The position numbers and the translations under genes were made by a program. From Nemertoderma westbladi (taxonomy: Eukaryota > Xenacoelomorpha > Nemertodermatida > Nemertodermatidae): a stretch of 64,000 bases of DNA. Below, piece by piece: positions 10,648 through 21,828 of the stretch. The DNA lies in the NCBI GenBank assembly GCA_032718475.1, contig JAUCBJ010009039.1, forward strand, positions 33,885-97,884, written 5' to 3'. Within the stretch, counting starts at the first letter, position 1. Each line of letters starts with the position of its first letter. The notes below the pieces were generated by a model, which made no database searches, was not told the origin of the DNA, and was given only the letters and a program-made list of their open reading frames with translations.

Positions 10648-12432
10648 TTGAGTTGAGTTTGAGTTCAGTTTATTTATTCCTCAATAAAAACGAAATAATT
10701 CATGAGTAATTGCACAGCAGACTGTAATCTGCTGGGTACTGTGTGGGTGGTCCTCCACTATAGCAAATCGCTAGTTCAGCTTCGGAACACCCACATACCA
10801 TGGAGGAAAAGGGGTGTTTGTATATATTTTAGAACACATGACTAAGACCTAATGTAACTGTTGTTGACTGAAATTGTGGCAGTATAAATAGTATGTCAAA
10901 CATTAAAATATAATTGGCAAATGCAATGGTATGTAAAATCAGTTGTTGTGAGTGTATATATTATTACTGGTTTGTAAAAATATAAAATCGAGTTTGGCTG
11001 GTAATACTGATCTGAAATGAAATCTATGGCAGTATCTTGTAATTTTAAGAGATTTTGAGCAAGTAATTCTTAAGTTTTAATTTAAAGATATTCAGACTGG
11101 AGCTGCTACGGATATTTTGTGGCAAGGAGTTCCAGAGTAAAGGGCCTTGAACAGATACAGACTGGTGACGGACAATAAGACGGACATGTGGCAGGTGGTA
11201 CAGACCAGCGGTGGCAGAGCGGGTGTTGTAGGAGTGCACTGAAGAAGCCCTGGTGAACAAGTGGGAAAGAGGGTGGGAGGGGTTACTATGAATATCGTAC
11301 ATTAGTGAGAGGACCTGGAATTGGAAAAGTTGATCTATAGGTAGTATACGTAGTTGTTGGTAGATTGGAAAGGCGGAGGACCGGTAGTGGCTAAATGTAA
11401 TACATCGTAGAATTTTATTTAGTTTTGTTCGCAAAGGTTTGGTGATGGTATTGTAGGTGCCACCCCAGACAATGAGACCATAGTAGATGTATGGATATAT
11501 TAACGAGTAAAAGAGCATCCGTAAAATCTGTGGGCTGAGAATATGACGTAATTTATAGAAAAGACCTCCGGTTCTAGAGATCTTTTTAAGAATGTAGCTT
11601 ATGTGATTGCGGAATGTTAAATTATTGTCGATAATTATACCTAGGTACTTAAATGCAGATGTAAATTTTATTGGTTGACTATTAATGGATAGACCGTGAG
11701 ATTGAGATTGGAATCTGGAGTTTTTAAATATGGAGTATTCTGTCTTATCAATATTTAACGTTAGTCGGTTGTCACATAGCCAGTCATAGAGCAGGTTAGC
11801 GTCGTAATTCATGGAGTCGATTAGAGGAGTCAGATGGCGGTGTCGTCGCATGAGAGTGGTGTCATCGGCAAAGAGAGTCGCGAGGGAGGATGTGCAGTTA
11901 GGTAAGTCATTTATATAAAGAAGAAAAAGGACTGGCCCGAGAACCGACCCTTGTGGGATACCACATGAAATGGACCTGAGAGAGGATATAGTGTTATCTA
12001 TAGATACGCACTGCCTACGGTTGGTAAGATAATCAGAAAATAGTGAAAAGGGCGTGCCACGGATACCGTACATTTGTACTTTGCTAAGTAGGATAGAAAA
12101 ATTAAGCGTGTCGAACGCCTTTTTCAAATCAATTAGTAGTAAACAAGAAGAATCGTAATTATCAAGAGCTTCACGTAATGACTCTACAATGTTTATAACA
12201 GCCATGGACGTAGTGTATTTCTTACGAAAGCCGAACTGATTAGGGGAAATAATTTTAAATTTTTCCAGATAGGATATTAATTGAGAATATATAACAGATT
12301 CATAGATTTTATGAAATACTGAAAGTAAAGAGATGGGCCTATAGTTGGTAGTCAGGAAGGGGTCGCCACCTTTATAAACTGGAATAACTTTGGATACCTT
12401 AATAGAATTAGGAAAGTGGCCTTGATGGTCTG
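10648..12432 (-). pseudogene. CR1-like LINE, reverse transcriptase and 3' end
   Basis: The minus-strand frame 12432-11045 is open for about 460 codons and encodes most of a non-LTR reverse transcriptase. Ordered motifs are VIPVYKGGDP, NYRPISLL, QFGFRKKYTT, DLKKAFDTLN, GIPQGSVLGP, the catalytic box FADDTTL (usually YADDT) and KYLGIIID. The 3' tail contains TTTTTATTGAGGAATAAATA and ends in CTCAAACTCAACTCAAACTC, a microsatellite end typical of CR1-like elements. The frame begins abruptly at an insertion boundary; the 5' part of the same LINE lies at 15499-17412. The RT core is uninterrupted, so the insertion may be recent. Confidence 0.9.
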
Positions 12433-13045
12433 GCTGCAACCGGAGAGCCAAAGGCTCGACAGAGAATTATGAGGCATAGATACTGCAGCCTATTTAACGG
12501 AACATAGAACCCACCATCAACACCAACTTCAAACCTCATAATTTATACAGTCTAGAGACCTACCTATCAAGTAGGCACTTTGCTTTGATCTTTTTTAGGT
12601 CGATTTTTAAAGGATTTTTCCAGGAGAACGGCGAAAGCTAGAACGATTCTGTTTGCGCGATCTGGTAGATGGCCCTAGCGCGATAGCTAGGAGTTTTTGT
12701 GGAAAAAATCTGTTAATTAATTAATTAGTAATTAGCGATTAAAGATTTCTAATTGATTTATCTCGAAAAGTATTTGGTTTTTCCCCTAGCAACGGTGTTT
12801 TTTTTTGTTCATCTCGGTAAGATCTAAAAAAAGTTCAGTCATCGCTATGGCCCTCCTATTACTGTTAATTAGTACTAATTAGCCGAAAACTAATTAGCGT
12901 CGTAACTCGAAAACACTAAGAGCTATGAAAAAACGTAACATCACAAAGTTGTTCGGAATTTTATTCTACACAAAAAAGTCTCTGGCGCCGATGCCGTATC
13001 TCCTACCGTTAATTAGTAATTAACTAATTACTTAATTACCTAATT

Positions 13046-13068
13046 GGCGGGGGGGCTTTGCCCCCCCG
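13046..13068. repeat. GC hairpin
   Basis: CGGGGGGGC, a 3-base loop and GCCCCCCCG form a perfect 9-bp stem inside a tract of TTAATTAG-type AT repeats. Confidence 0.6.
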
Positions 13069-13374
13069 TCCCCCAAATCCTTATTCACAAGGTGTATCAA
13101 AGCGGTTTACTATTTTACAAATGATAATTACTCTAAAATCTTTTGAATCGAACTAATTAACGATTTTACTAATTAGTAAAGTTCCCCAAATTAATTAATA
13201 ATTTATCCACTCCAGCTGCAATTAATTAAACAGCTGAGTCGTCAGCCTGGTTTGATGAACTTGATGAAATCATAAAGTCAGTAGTTGCTGTATGCCATTA
13301 CTGACTAAAACTATATACCAAGCACCTCTTGCCGGTAGCTATCTCCACAGTCTGTAGTGAGCACCGGTGCAGGT

Positions 13375-15185
13375 ATGGTAGGCCTACATGTATGGCATAT
13401 TTAGTGGAGGTTCTTTTGGCAGATAGGCCTAGTCAAAACGTTACATCAGATGCCGTATTTTAGTCAAAACGTACCCTATCTTCATATAGTTGAGTATTGT
13501 CAATACAGGAATATCCAAGTACTGGGTACTCCTGTACTTAGTATACCCATCTGCCCATGTACAGTAACTGGCTGATAGTTACCCTTAGTTTGTAGGCTAT
13601 AGATGATTGACGTTTCTAGCAATGTTCTTAACGTTGGGATTTTACTGGAAGTTATTAATACCATAGTTTACCCCAAAAAAACTAAAATTACCCAAATCGC
13701 ACCAAATCAAAATAAATCTTATAACAGCAACACGGGCTATCTGACGATATGGATTAGATCAATGTAGCGGATAGTGACCATTGAAGGGCTTCTTATGCAT
13801 GCAAAGGAAAATATGATCAGACCCAAATCACACAGTCAGACCTGATCTTTTGCTGATCAAATACCGGTAGGTGACTTTGCTGATATGCAGTAACATTTTA
13901 CAGTACAATTTGATGCGAAAATGTTTTGGCCAGTACTCTGAACCTTCCATTGGGGTCTCAGGTCACGCGCGTACCGTGGTCACTGTATCTGGCACCTGAT
14001 TGGCTCAAATATTCAAACGCTGAAAACTTACCTAGGCCTTGACAATTAGTGATAAGATTTTATGCGAATATGTTTTGGATGGTGTTCTGAATCTCGCGTT
14101 GAGGTCCCAAGTCACCCCCATACCGTGGTCATCAGATACGGCGCCTGATTGGCTAATGATTTGAACGACGATAACTCGAGTTTGCTTCACTTTGGGATGA
14201 AGTTTGAAAGCTAATAATATTCTCTGGAGTATGCCCTAACTCACTGACGATGTTTTATAGCTGTTGGATTGTCGGGTTTTGCTACGTGGTCTATGATTGG
14301 TTAATTTTTTGAAAGGCTATATCTCAAGAAGTATTCACTTTGGAATGATGAAGTTTATTTTAAATGTTCTCTAGAGTGTTTCCGATCCTACTAAAGACAT
14401 CCAATTGCTGTATGACTACCAGTTTCACGCTTTTGATTGTTTGAATATGCATGAAAATTTTGCATATAATATATCAAGAAGAATTAATTTTTGCACAAAG
14501 GAAATAATACTTACAATGCTCTCTGACATGTCTGGTGTATTTTAAAATCACTGGGGTTGAACAATTGTAATTGGAATACACCTTCATGGGTTTTCTTTAT
14601 GATTTTAGAGCTTTAAAAGTTCAATATTAAATTTTTTATTAGATAATTATTTTTGTGTTATTTGTTAATATGAGTATATTTCTGTATTTGCTGGTATTAT
14701 ATTTTGGGTGTTTTTTTTGTTATTAGTTTTGGTATTAATTATTTTTTATTAATCCAGGGAATATCCCTATTAACTCTGGGTCCTCACTCGTTAATTCAGG
14801 GACCACCCCGATAGCTCTGGGTCCACCCTCGTCTCGTTAATTCAGAACCACCTTTGTCAATTCAACAAATTTGAATAATTTTTTTTATTAGGTTTTCCAA
14901 GGTGCTGAATTAATTGATTGAAGATGGTTTTAAATGGCCTGCTTTTATTGTAATTCCATTTCGTGTGATGTGTTTCGTGCCACAAATTTTTGAAGTATAA
15001 ATAATAATTTAATAATATGGTAGGCCTACATGTAGGGCAGATATAGTGGAGGTTCTTTTGGCAGATAGGCCTAGTCAAAACGTTACATCAGATGCAGAAT
15101 TTTAGTCAAAACGTACCCTATCTTCATATATGGTAGTTGAATATTGTGAATACAGGAATACCCAAGTACTTCTGTAGGCCTACTA
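13375..15185. repeat. Pair of ~165-bp direct repeats inside the insertion
   Basis: About 13375-13545 and 15017-15185 share TGGTAGGCCTACATGTA, TAGTGGAGGTTCTTTTGGCA, GTCAAAACGTTACATCAGAT and GTACCCTATCTTCATATA in the same order and orientation. The copies are 1.64 kb apart and do not lie at the ends of the insertion, so they are not simple LTRs of the whole insert. Confidence 0.85.
13905..14500. repeat. Diverged tandem ~145-bp units
   Basis: Three or four imperfect units share the order: AAGTTT-like start, CTCTGGAGT or GTTCTGAA, a GAGGTC or GGGGTC then CACG block, TACCGTGGTC, and GATTGGCT or GATTGGTT followed by a TATCTC or TAACTC block. Divergence is high and boundaries are approximate. Confidence 0.55.
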
Positions 15186-15223
15186 ATGTACATGCACAAG
15201 TAATATAAATTGGGGGGGTCTAT

Positions 15224-15257
15224 GCGCCTGTCGATTCATACGAATCGACAGGCGCAA
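15224..15257. repeat. Perfect hairpin, 15-bp stem, 4-base loop
   Basis: TGCGCCTGTCGATTC, loop ATAC, then the exact inverse. It directly follows a G run and lies about 240 bp inside the right boundary of the insertion. Confidence 0.85.
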
Positions 15258-15498
15258 CAAAAGTATTTGGAATATTATGCCCATGTATACTTATATATGT
15301 AAGCCTTCAAGTATAAACAAAACTGACCTTAACAAAATCAAGGTAGGCATTTGTTATTTTCTATCAGCAATATGGGCTTTAACTTTTAACTTTACATGGG
15401 ATTAATAATACTGTAATATTCTAGAACAATACCACATGGCCAACGCCGTCGGCCATGCGCTCGCACGGCGCAAATGCTCCATTTGCGCTCTCCACCTG

Positions 15499-17412
15499 GA
15501 TTTATGCTTAGATTAATTAGGTAGGCTAAATGAGTTGCTATAATAGGTGCGGCTAATTTAACAAGGTGTACAGGGAAATCGTCATTGGATGAAGCACTGT
15601 CGCGTAAAGTAAGTAAATTGTAGTGTACCTCTACAGCGGAAGTTTCTGTGAGTACAAGAGAGTTAGATTTAGAATGTTGAATATGTCGAGTCGGGCTGCG
15701 TGATGTGGTTGGCAGTTTAGAAGCTAATTTTGGTCCTATGGTAGAAAAGAAATCGTTAAAGTGGTTAGCTATATCAGATGAGGAAGTCACACTATAATTA
15801 GAACCGTTGTTAGATATATTTAAACGTTTTGGAACAGAAGATTTACTAGATCGGTTAAGTAGATTATTAATAGTTTTCCAGGTTTTGCGCATATTATTTG
15901 AATTATTTGTAAACTCCGAAGTATAATATTGTTTCTCGGCAGACCTAAGTAGACTAGTTAGCTTGTTACGGTATAATTTAAAGATGTTGTGATTTTCAGT
16001 GGTTGGGTGTTTGACGGACTTTGCGTAAAGTAAGTTCTTTTTGCGGATCGCCAATAGTAAACCATTGGATAACCACGGTTTTTTAGAGACTGACTTTTTA
16101 TTAAGTGCCTTGCGTGGTAGATTTGTGGTACAAGTAGCCGTAAATTCTGAGTAGAAGTTATCGAATTTGTCTTTATCAGAAACTGGTACAGTCGAAGTTT
16201 TGTAAGTCCACTGCTTATTGTACAGGTCTTTCAGAAATTTGGTTTTATCGAATTGGCTATAGTCATACACATATTTGGTCTCCGGAGGTCGGAAAAAAGT
16301 AGAATAGTTAGAAAGAACGAGAAAAGTTGCTAGATGATCGGATGTGCCAGTTTCAGTTAGGAAGACACCCGGGGAGCAAATAGATGAATGGATATTACAG
16401 TAGTAATAACGTGGTCAATGAGGGTCTTGGAGTGAGTAGTTATACGGGTTGGTTGCTGTATTGTTTGGGTAAAACCGTTAGATGAAATTATATTTAGATA
16501 GTCTCGGGCATTGGGTTTGGTTGACTTTATGAGGTCTATATTTATATCACCGGTAATAATTACATCATGTTTAGTAGCTGCCAGTTTTGTTAAGGAGTCA
16601 TTTAGTTTAGTAGCAAATGAGTCGTAAGATATTTCGTCGGGGCGATAGATACAACCTATAATTAGTGGTCTACTCGGATGTGGACGAGAAATTTCTACCC
16701 AGGAGTTTTCCGGACCAGGAAAGTGTAGATCAGGACGTTCGACCATCTCCAGTTCACTCCGGACATAGATCGCTGTGCCTCCCCTGGTCAGCTTACCATA
16801 CTCCCGGAAGTCACATACAGGGTTCTTATAACCATCAATGCATATGTTGTTAATGGGGTGGTCCTTAGTGAGGAAAGTTTCGGAAAATGACAAAATATCG
16901 AATTTGTTATTGAGCGTTGATAAGAAATCTGTAACTGCCGTAAAATTTGAATTTAGACTCCTGCAATTTAAATGAAAGACAGAGAAAGATGGGTTGGTAG
17001 TCTCACTAGTGAAAGTGTTGTTAAATTTTGCTTCATTGTAATAGTTGCCAATAATTAAGTTTGAATTAACATTATCATCGGGATTAATAGAACTAAATAT
17101 GTTGCCAGTAGCTTTATAATCAGAATCTGAAATGTCCTCGCTATTTTCAGAACAGAATATATCAAGGTCATCATTAGATACAGGGTAAAAAGGAAATATA
17201 CCTGCGTAACAAAAATTACAAAAATGTATTAGATTGTTCCCAGAGTTATTTGAAAAATCCTGGGCATCTAAGAATGAACCACATTGTCGATGGTAGTGCG
17301 TATTGCATAAGTTACAGAGGAATACTAGATCAAAATGATAAAATTTAGAAAAACAGAAACCACAATTACAGTCAACACGGTCAGGGGGTGGGTTGTATCG
17401 CTGGCCGGACAT
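15499..17412 (-). pseudogene. CR1-like LINE, 5' part: PHD finger, endonuclease, linker
   Basis: The frame starts with ATG at 17412 (MSGQRYNPPP). Residues 17-68 form a PHD-type C4HC3 finger (C17, C20, C33, C36, H41, C44, C65, C68). An apurinic-type endonuclease follows: N149 in FHLNCRSL, E178 in SFSETF, D289 and N291 in ITGDINID, D333-H334 in LIDH. A one-base indel near 16400 ends the first frame early. The other frame carries the closing SDH motif and runs on through a Lys-rich linker and FFSTIGPKLAS to the insertion boundary at 15498. Its continuation is the reverse transcriptase at 10648-12432. The break makes this copy unable to code for the full protein as it stands. Confidence 0.9.
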
Positions 17413-18497
17413 GCAATTTGTACAGGGACTTGCCTAGACTAGGAGGACTTCTGCCTGACAAACTAACCCAACACGGGTGCTTAGATCGTGGCTTTTCCAG
17501 TTAACATTATTCCATTTTGTATAAAACAAGTGATGTGGTTGTAGAAACCTGCTAGGGACTGCTACTAAGCAGAAACCAATCACGTTAATCCTGTTTAACA
17601 CAGAGAGTCAATGAGAATGGAATATTGCTAACATGAAAAAGTTCAGGTTGACATTATTCCAAAGTAATCAGATATTACAGCAATTAAGCTGCTACCTGCT
17701 AGTGTTAGTCAGTTAGTAATCGAGTAAGCCATATAATATTATATGGTCTGATGGTACAATACCAGGCATAATATATGCATAGATGCAAGAAAAAAAAACG
17801 TATGTACTGTAGTTTAAGTGGATTAGTTTAATTACAATGATGTAAACTGTAAATGAAATATTTATAGTTAAGTCCGGTTTAGTAATAAACATACTGTACT
17901 TATACAATATCTCATTGAAGTACTTGCCACGTAGTAATATTCAATGTGGGCAAAATGCAGGTCTCACATATCAGTTCATCACCCCGAATCTCGTGTTGCG
18001 TTTTATTCACACAACTTTTATGATACCAACCACTTCGTGCAAACGGGGTGTATGTACGCCGTACGTGCAGCCAACGCCGACAACCATTATTAAAGCTAAT
18101 TAATGTTATTTATTAATTGAGGGAAAGGAACAGGTTACAGTGGAAGGTTAGTCTAACCAAAAACTATAAACGAGAGTTACGAACTCAGGTTACATTTTCA
18201 TATTTGCTGTTGTCGGCAGTGGTTGCCGGTTGTCGGCGTAGTGTTTACACCCGTGCAAACGCTACATACTATCCATTCAATTGGTCCAAGGTCTGTCTGT
18301 AGCATTCCCGAAACGCGAGTAGCAAAAAGAACAATGCTGGCAGGCTGGACAACGTGGAAATGGTTTAGTTTCGCTGTTGGTTCTCCTTTTATCAATTTTT
18401 TGTTTGTGTCTCGATAACACAGAGGTTGTTGTGTACTTATTATCGCATAAATTACACTCCACTACTTTTTTAATCGTCTCATTACTGTTCCCATGCT
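17413..18497. other. LINE 5' flank and gene-free stretch
   Basis: This probably starts with the LINE 5' untranslated region. An ~85-bp segment at 17578-17662 recurs inverted at 19636-19716. Near 18117 sits one copy of the dispersed GGGAAAGGAACAGGTTACAG motif. No exon was recognised. Confidence 0.4.
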
Positions 18498-19716
18498 GCC
18501 ATGCACAGTGGCGGATCTAGGAATTTATGAAGGGGGGGGGGGGGGCCACATTTTATAAATACCGTACACATAATCCTCTTATAGCCAGCATAATCTAAAC
18601 CCCCCCCCCCCCCCCCCCCCCCCAGAAAAAAAAATCTAAATATAATGCAATTAAAAGGAAAAACATAAACCCCACCGGCACTGCCATCACAAAGATATTT
18701 TCAATAAAAATAATAGAAGTCTATTTTTTTATTCTATCTCATTCAATTTATAATCACTATAGGGGATATTTATTTTATAATAAGTATAAAGGATATTACA
18801 AATCTTACTGGTAAACACACCTAAGTAAAATATTACAAATCTTACTGGTAAACAAAAAAGCTACTTAATCATCTTATATTACATTGGTATATTGAACACT
18901 GTCAGTGTCAGACTGTTTGAACACAGGTGGAGTCAAAGTGTACGTACACTGTACCCACAGTGCTGAATAGCAGCGACAGTGAGGCACCGCACCCTCCTGG
19001 TAGGTCAATTAGGCTCCCCTTCCTTCCCTTATGTTCAAGTTACAAGGCCATATTTAAAGACTACTTTATGGTAGAGATGGGGGGGGGGGGGGGGGGGGCA
19101 TTATTGGTGATGTGGCTGAGCGATACAACATTTAGATGGAGTCTTTAGTCTTTATTACCTTTCCTTGGCCACCCATATGCCTGTGCTGGGATAATATGAA
19201 TTATTCTATCTGGTCCGGCTGCTAATGTAACTAAAAACATACAGACTTATTTCAGTATTTTGCTTTGCTGGAAAGGCAAAGTAGACTAAATTCTAAATTA
19301 ATCTGATATCATTTAATGAAATTAAATTACGGCCCTGTCAACATTTTTTCAAAGGGGGGGCCATGGCCCAATGGCCCCCCCCCCTAAATCCGCCACTGGC
19401 CATGCAACTACTGTACCATGAGAAAGAATAAGGCCCCTTTAAGGCTTAAAGTATTGAATTAACAAAACCTGATATCTATCTTAATAATTAGCTTTGCTGT
19501 ACCTACTGTCAGACTGTTCTTCTGCCTGACGCCTGAATGCTTCGGTATAACTTGTATAATGAAACAGACAAGGCCAGTCTCAAGGGTAGGTGTAAGCGTA
19601 GGGCTTAATAGAATAGTGTATACAGATACTGAGATATGGAATAATGTTAACCTGAACTTTTTCATGTTAGCAATATTACATTCTCATTGACTCAGTGTTA
19701 AACGGGATTAACGCGG
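17578..19716. repeat. Inverted pair (~85 bp) 2 kb apart
   Basis: 17578-17662 and 19636-19716 are inverse copies sharing AACCTGAACTTTTTCATGTT, AGCAATATT, ATTCTCATTGACTC and AACAGGATTAACG or AACGGGATTAACG. The arms flank about 2 kb that includes the hAT element. They may be TIRs of a larger element or two independent copies of one family. Confidence 0.75.
18498..19406. mobile_element. Non-autonomous hAT transposon with 8-bp target duplication
   Basis: GCCATGCA stands at 18498-18505 and again at 19399-19406. Between them an 893-bp element begins CAGTGGCGGATCTAGG and ends in the inverse of CAGTGGCGGATTTAGG. An 8-bp duplication and CAGTGGCG-type termini are diagnostic of the hAT superfamily. The interior holds no transposase, only G and C homopolymers (near 18530, 18600, 19080) and AT-rich sequence, so mobilisation would need a transposase supplied in trans. 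Confidence 0.93.
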
Positions 19717-20873
19717 ATTTCTAAGTGTTTTCCCACCAGACAAGTGTTTTAGGCACATGCGTTTTTTAGCATTTCAGTGACTCCCAAACCGGAAATTCCC
19801 CGGCAGTTTGGTGTGTTATGACAATGCAGTACATCAGCTTGGAGTCAGGCAGAAACTGGTGCAGTGATGATGTACAGTAATCTATCCATCTTGCGATGCT
19901 ATGACGACGGCACCGACGAATCTCTGCGCTTGCCTTCCAGCGTTAGCATAGCTCATTCTTTTTAGCACAAGTCGAAATGATGCGTCGAACGTGTTCGGCG
20001 AATTTATATAACTTTCAAAAGGGGACCCCCTTCTTACTACAACTTCACAACGCATTCAGATCAGAATCATTCAAAAGTCCAATGTCAACCCAGCCCAAGA
20101 ACATGTTGTAGTACCAAACCACCGCAGTCCTCCTACCTCTGACAGTCTGACAACGTACAGTATTCCAGTAATGATGCTTAACTTGCCATTCACTAACTAT
20201 AATTAGTTAATGGTGTTAAATTAAATTAATATCTAAAAATTAGTGCCTAGAAGTAAAAATTTTACTGTAAACTGTGTTCCTAAATTAGTTTATTGTTTAG
20301 GTTAGAAAAATGCCATGCCATTAGAACCTGCTACTTCCTTTAAAAGGTACCTTAAACTGTTAAATGGTGAATATCGAAATTAAATATTCGCGAAATTAAG
20401 TTAATATGTTAAAATAGTATGAAACGGCACCCCAATTGGTAATATGCTTATATAGGGTTACATGATAGTTTTGATTTAAATAGGATTGAGGCTTAGCGAC
20501 CTTTAATAAAGGTCGCTATTGGTTGAGGTCGCCACTACCGGTACTGCAGTAGGCCTACTGTTGTAACAAGCGAATTTCATACATCAGTCTGGCACTGGCA
20601 GTACAGCAGTACAGTATCAAGTATGCTGTATAAAAATCCCTGACTGGCTGACTGGAAGTGGGTGGAGGGCCCTCGCAGCCCTGAAACCTATTATTACCAA
20701 TTGTACTGCTGTAATAGGCTTCCCGGTACCGTACCGTAAACGAAACTGTATTTCCATTTCGTAATTTAAGGCTAAGGGAAAGGCTGAAAGGAGCAGGTTA
20801 CACTGGTTACATTCAGACACTTCGGCACTTACTGAGGGTGCAGACTGTGGACTGTGGTTTCCCAGTGGTGAAT
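19407..20873. other. Gene-free stretch upstream of the SGNH gene
   Basis: No exon is recognised. Inverted AACCTGCTACTTCCTTT near 20326 and direct AAAGGAGCAGGTTACACTGG near 20789 are copies of a dispersed motif. A perfect palindrome lies at 20494-20518. The last 300 bp is the likely 5' region of the SGNH frame. Confidence 0.4.
20494..20518. repeat. 25-nt perfect palindrome
   Basis: TAGCGACCTTTA, a central A, then TAAAGGTCGCTA. There is no U tract or gene end beside it to suggest a terminator. Confidence 0.85.
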
Positions 20874-21596
20874 ATGTCGTACATGCTCGGAGCCGGACGC
20901 AGATTACCTGATTTCTCAATCACCTACCTAGCTCCAGATTATATTAGGTGCAAAGTCAAACATTCACATAATGTATTAATTACGGGGGATTCTCATATTA
21001 CAACTTTGGTTAATGAATATATGGAAAATTCTGACACTGCGAAAAAGCATTATCACAAGGACAGAGATACCTACATAGAAGACCTTGGTATATTACCAAC
21101 TGGAAGCATTACCTATCATCTAACGAAGTCAAAAGATATTTACAAACCAACTTACGAGGATTTCCATGAAGTTATTGATACATTTAGCAAAGCGCTTACC
21201 AAACCATGTGTTACTTTTATATCTCTTGGTGGAAACGATCTATGTAGACATTCATTTCAAGATACGAAATATGGCCTTAAAAGTGTGATTACTGACTTTT
21301 ATCATTCAACAGGATCTAAAATTATATTGATCGAAGCATTTCCGAGGGTAAATAATTGTCCCTCCGACTATTCCGCCAATAGGATCGCTTTGAACATGTT
21401 TATGAGGAGGTGGTTAGTAGAATCGCACCTTGGTTCAATCCTCAGTGTCAAGGGATTGTCGTTGTCCTCATCAGAGGAAAAATCCAAGTTACCGGTACTG
21501 AAAGAGGATGGAGTGAACCTGAATGCGAGAGGACAAAAAAGGTTATACCACGCGATTAGAAAATCAACACAGGTTGCTCTAAATCAATTAATTTAA
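20874..21596 (+). CDS. SGNH/GDSL-fold hydrolase-like protein, catalytic His absent
   Basis: The first ATG (20874) opens 240 codons. The frame is open back to 20838 but only with a GTG. Block I is LITGDSHITTL (GDS at residues 38-40), block III is LGGNDLC (GGND at 119-122), and block V is DGVNLNARGQ (D212), with Asn215 where the family normally has the catalytic His. Length and block order fit an SGNH domain (esterase or acyl-hydrolase fold) without a signal peptide. Whether it still catalyses anything is doubtful. SGNH domains are known in host enzymes and in ORF1 of some CR1-like LINEs, so it may be transposon-derived. A partial copy lies at 27886. No intron is needed; an upstream exon is possible. 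Confidence 0.75.
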   Translation: MSYMLGAGRRLPDFSITYLAPDYIRCKVKHSHNVLITGDSHITTLVNEYMENSDTAKKHYHKDRDTYIEDLGILPTGSITYHLTKSKDIYKPTYEDFHEVIDTFSKALTKPCVTFISLGGNDLCRHSFQDTKYGLKSVITDFYHSTGSKIILIEAFPRVNNCPSDYSANRIALNMFMRRWLVESHLGSILSVKGLSLSSSEEKSKLPVLKEDGVNLNARGQKRLYHAIRKSTQVALNQLI

Positions 21597-21828
21597 TCAA
21601 ATTGCGTTGGAGACATTGGTGAGTTCCGATCGTCGAGCCACGAGGAGAAGATAGAAGTGGTTTAAAGGAAACTCAACTTTTAGTGGCGAAAGTCGGGGTT
21701 TTCCGGGGCTACTAACTAGCAGTGAATCTCGACGAAAGATAAACCCGCAGTGACGAGGGAACTCCGTCGTCGGCGAGTAAACGACAGCGTCCAGTCGATG
21801 GGCTCCGCGGATAAACTCCGACGAAACA

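Larger units (their letters stand above)
12433..15498. mobile_element. 3.07-kb insertion splitting the LINE
   Basis: The LINE coding sequence stops at the right boundary in a HLAYLINLSINPG-type segment and resumes on the other side at HFPNSIKV, so everything between arrived later. AGG appears at both boundaries on the minus strand and may be a 3-bp target duplication. In that orientation the insert starts TGGAGAGCGC and ends ACCATCA. Perfect short hairpins stand near both ends: GAGCC-AAA-GGCTC near 12445, GCGCAAAT-GCTCC-ATTTGCGC near 15470. No coding frame of note is present. No matching terminal inverted or direct repeats are seen, so the class is unknown, and it may be composite. Confidence 0.75.

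Noticed and set aside
18530-19097. Homopolymer G/C runs as biological signals
   Set aside because: Runs of 13-22 identical bases here, at 15-32 and near 37457, 43294 and 44140 are of uncertain length in assemblies, so I draw no conclusion beyond their presence.
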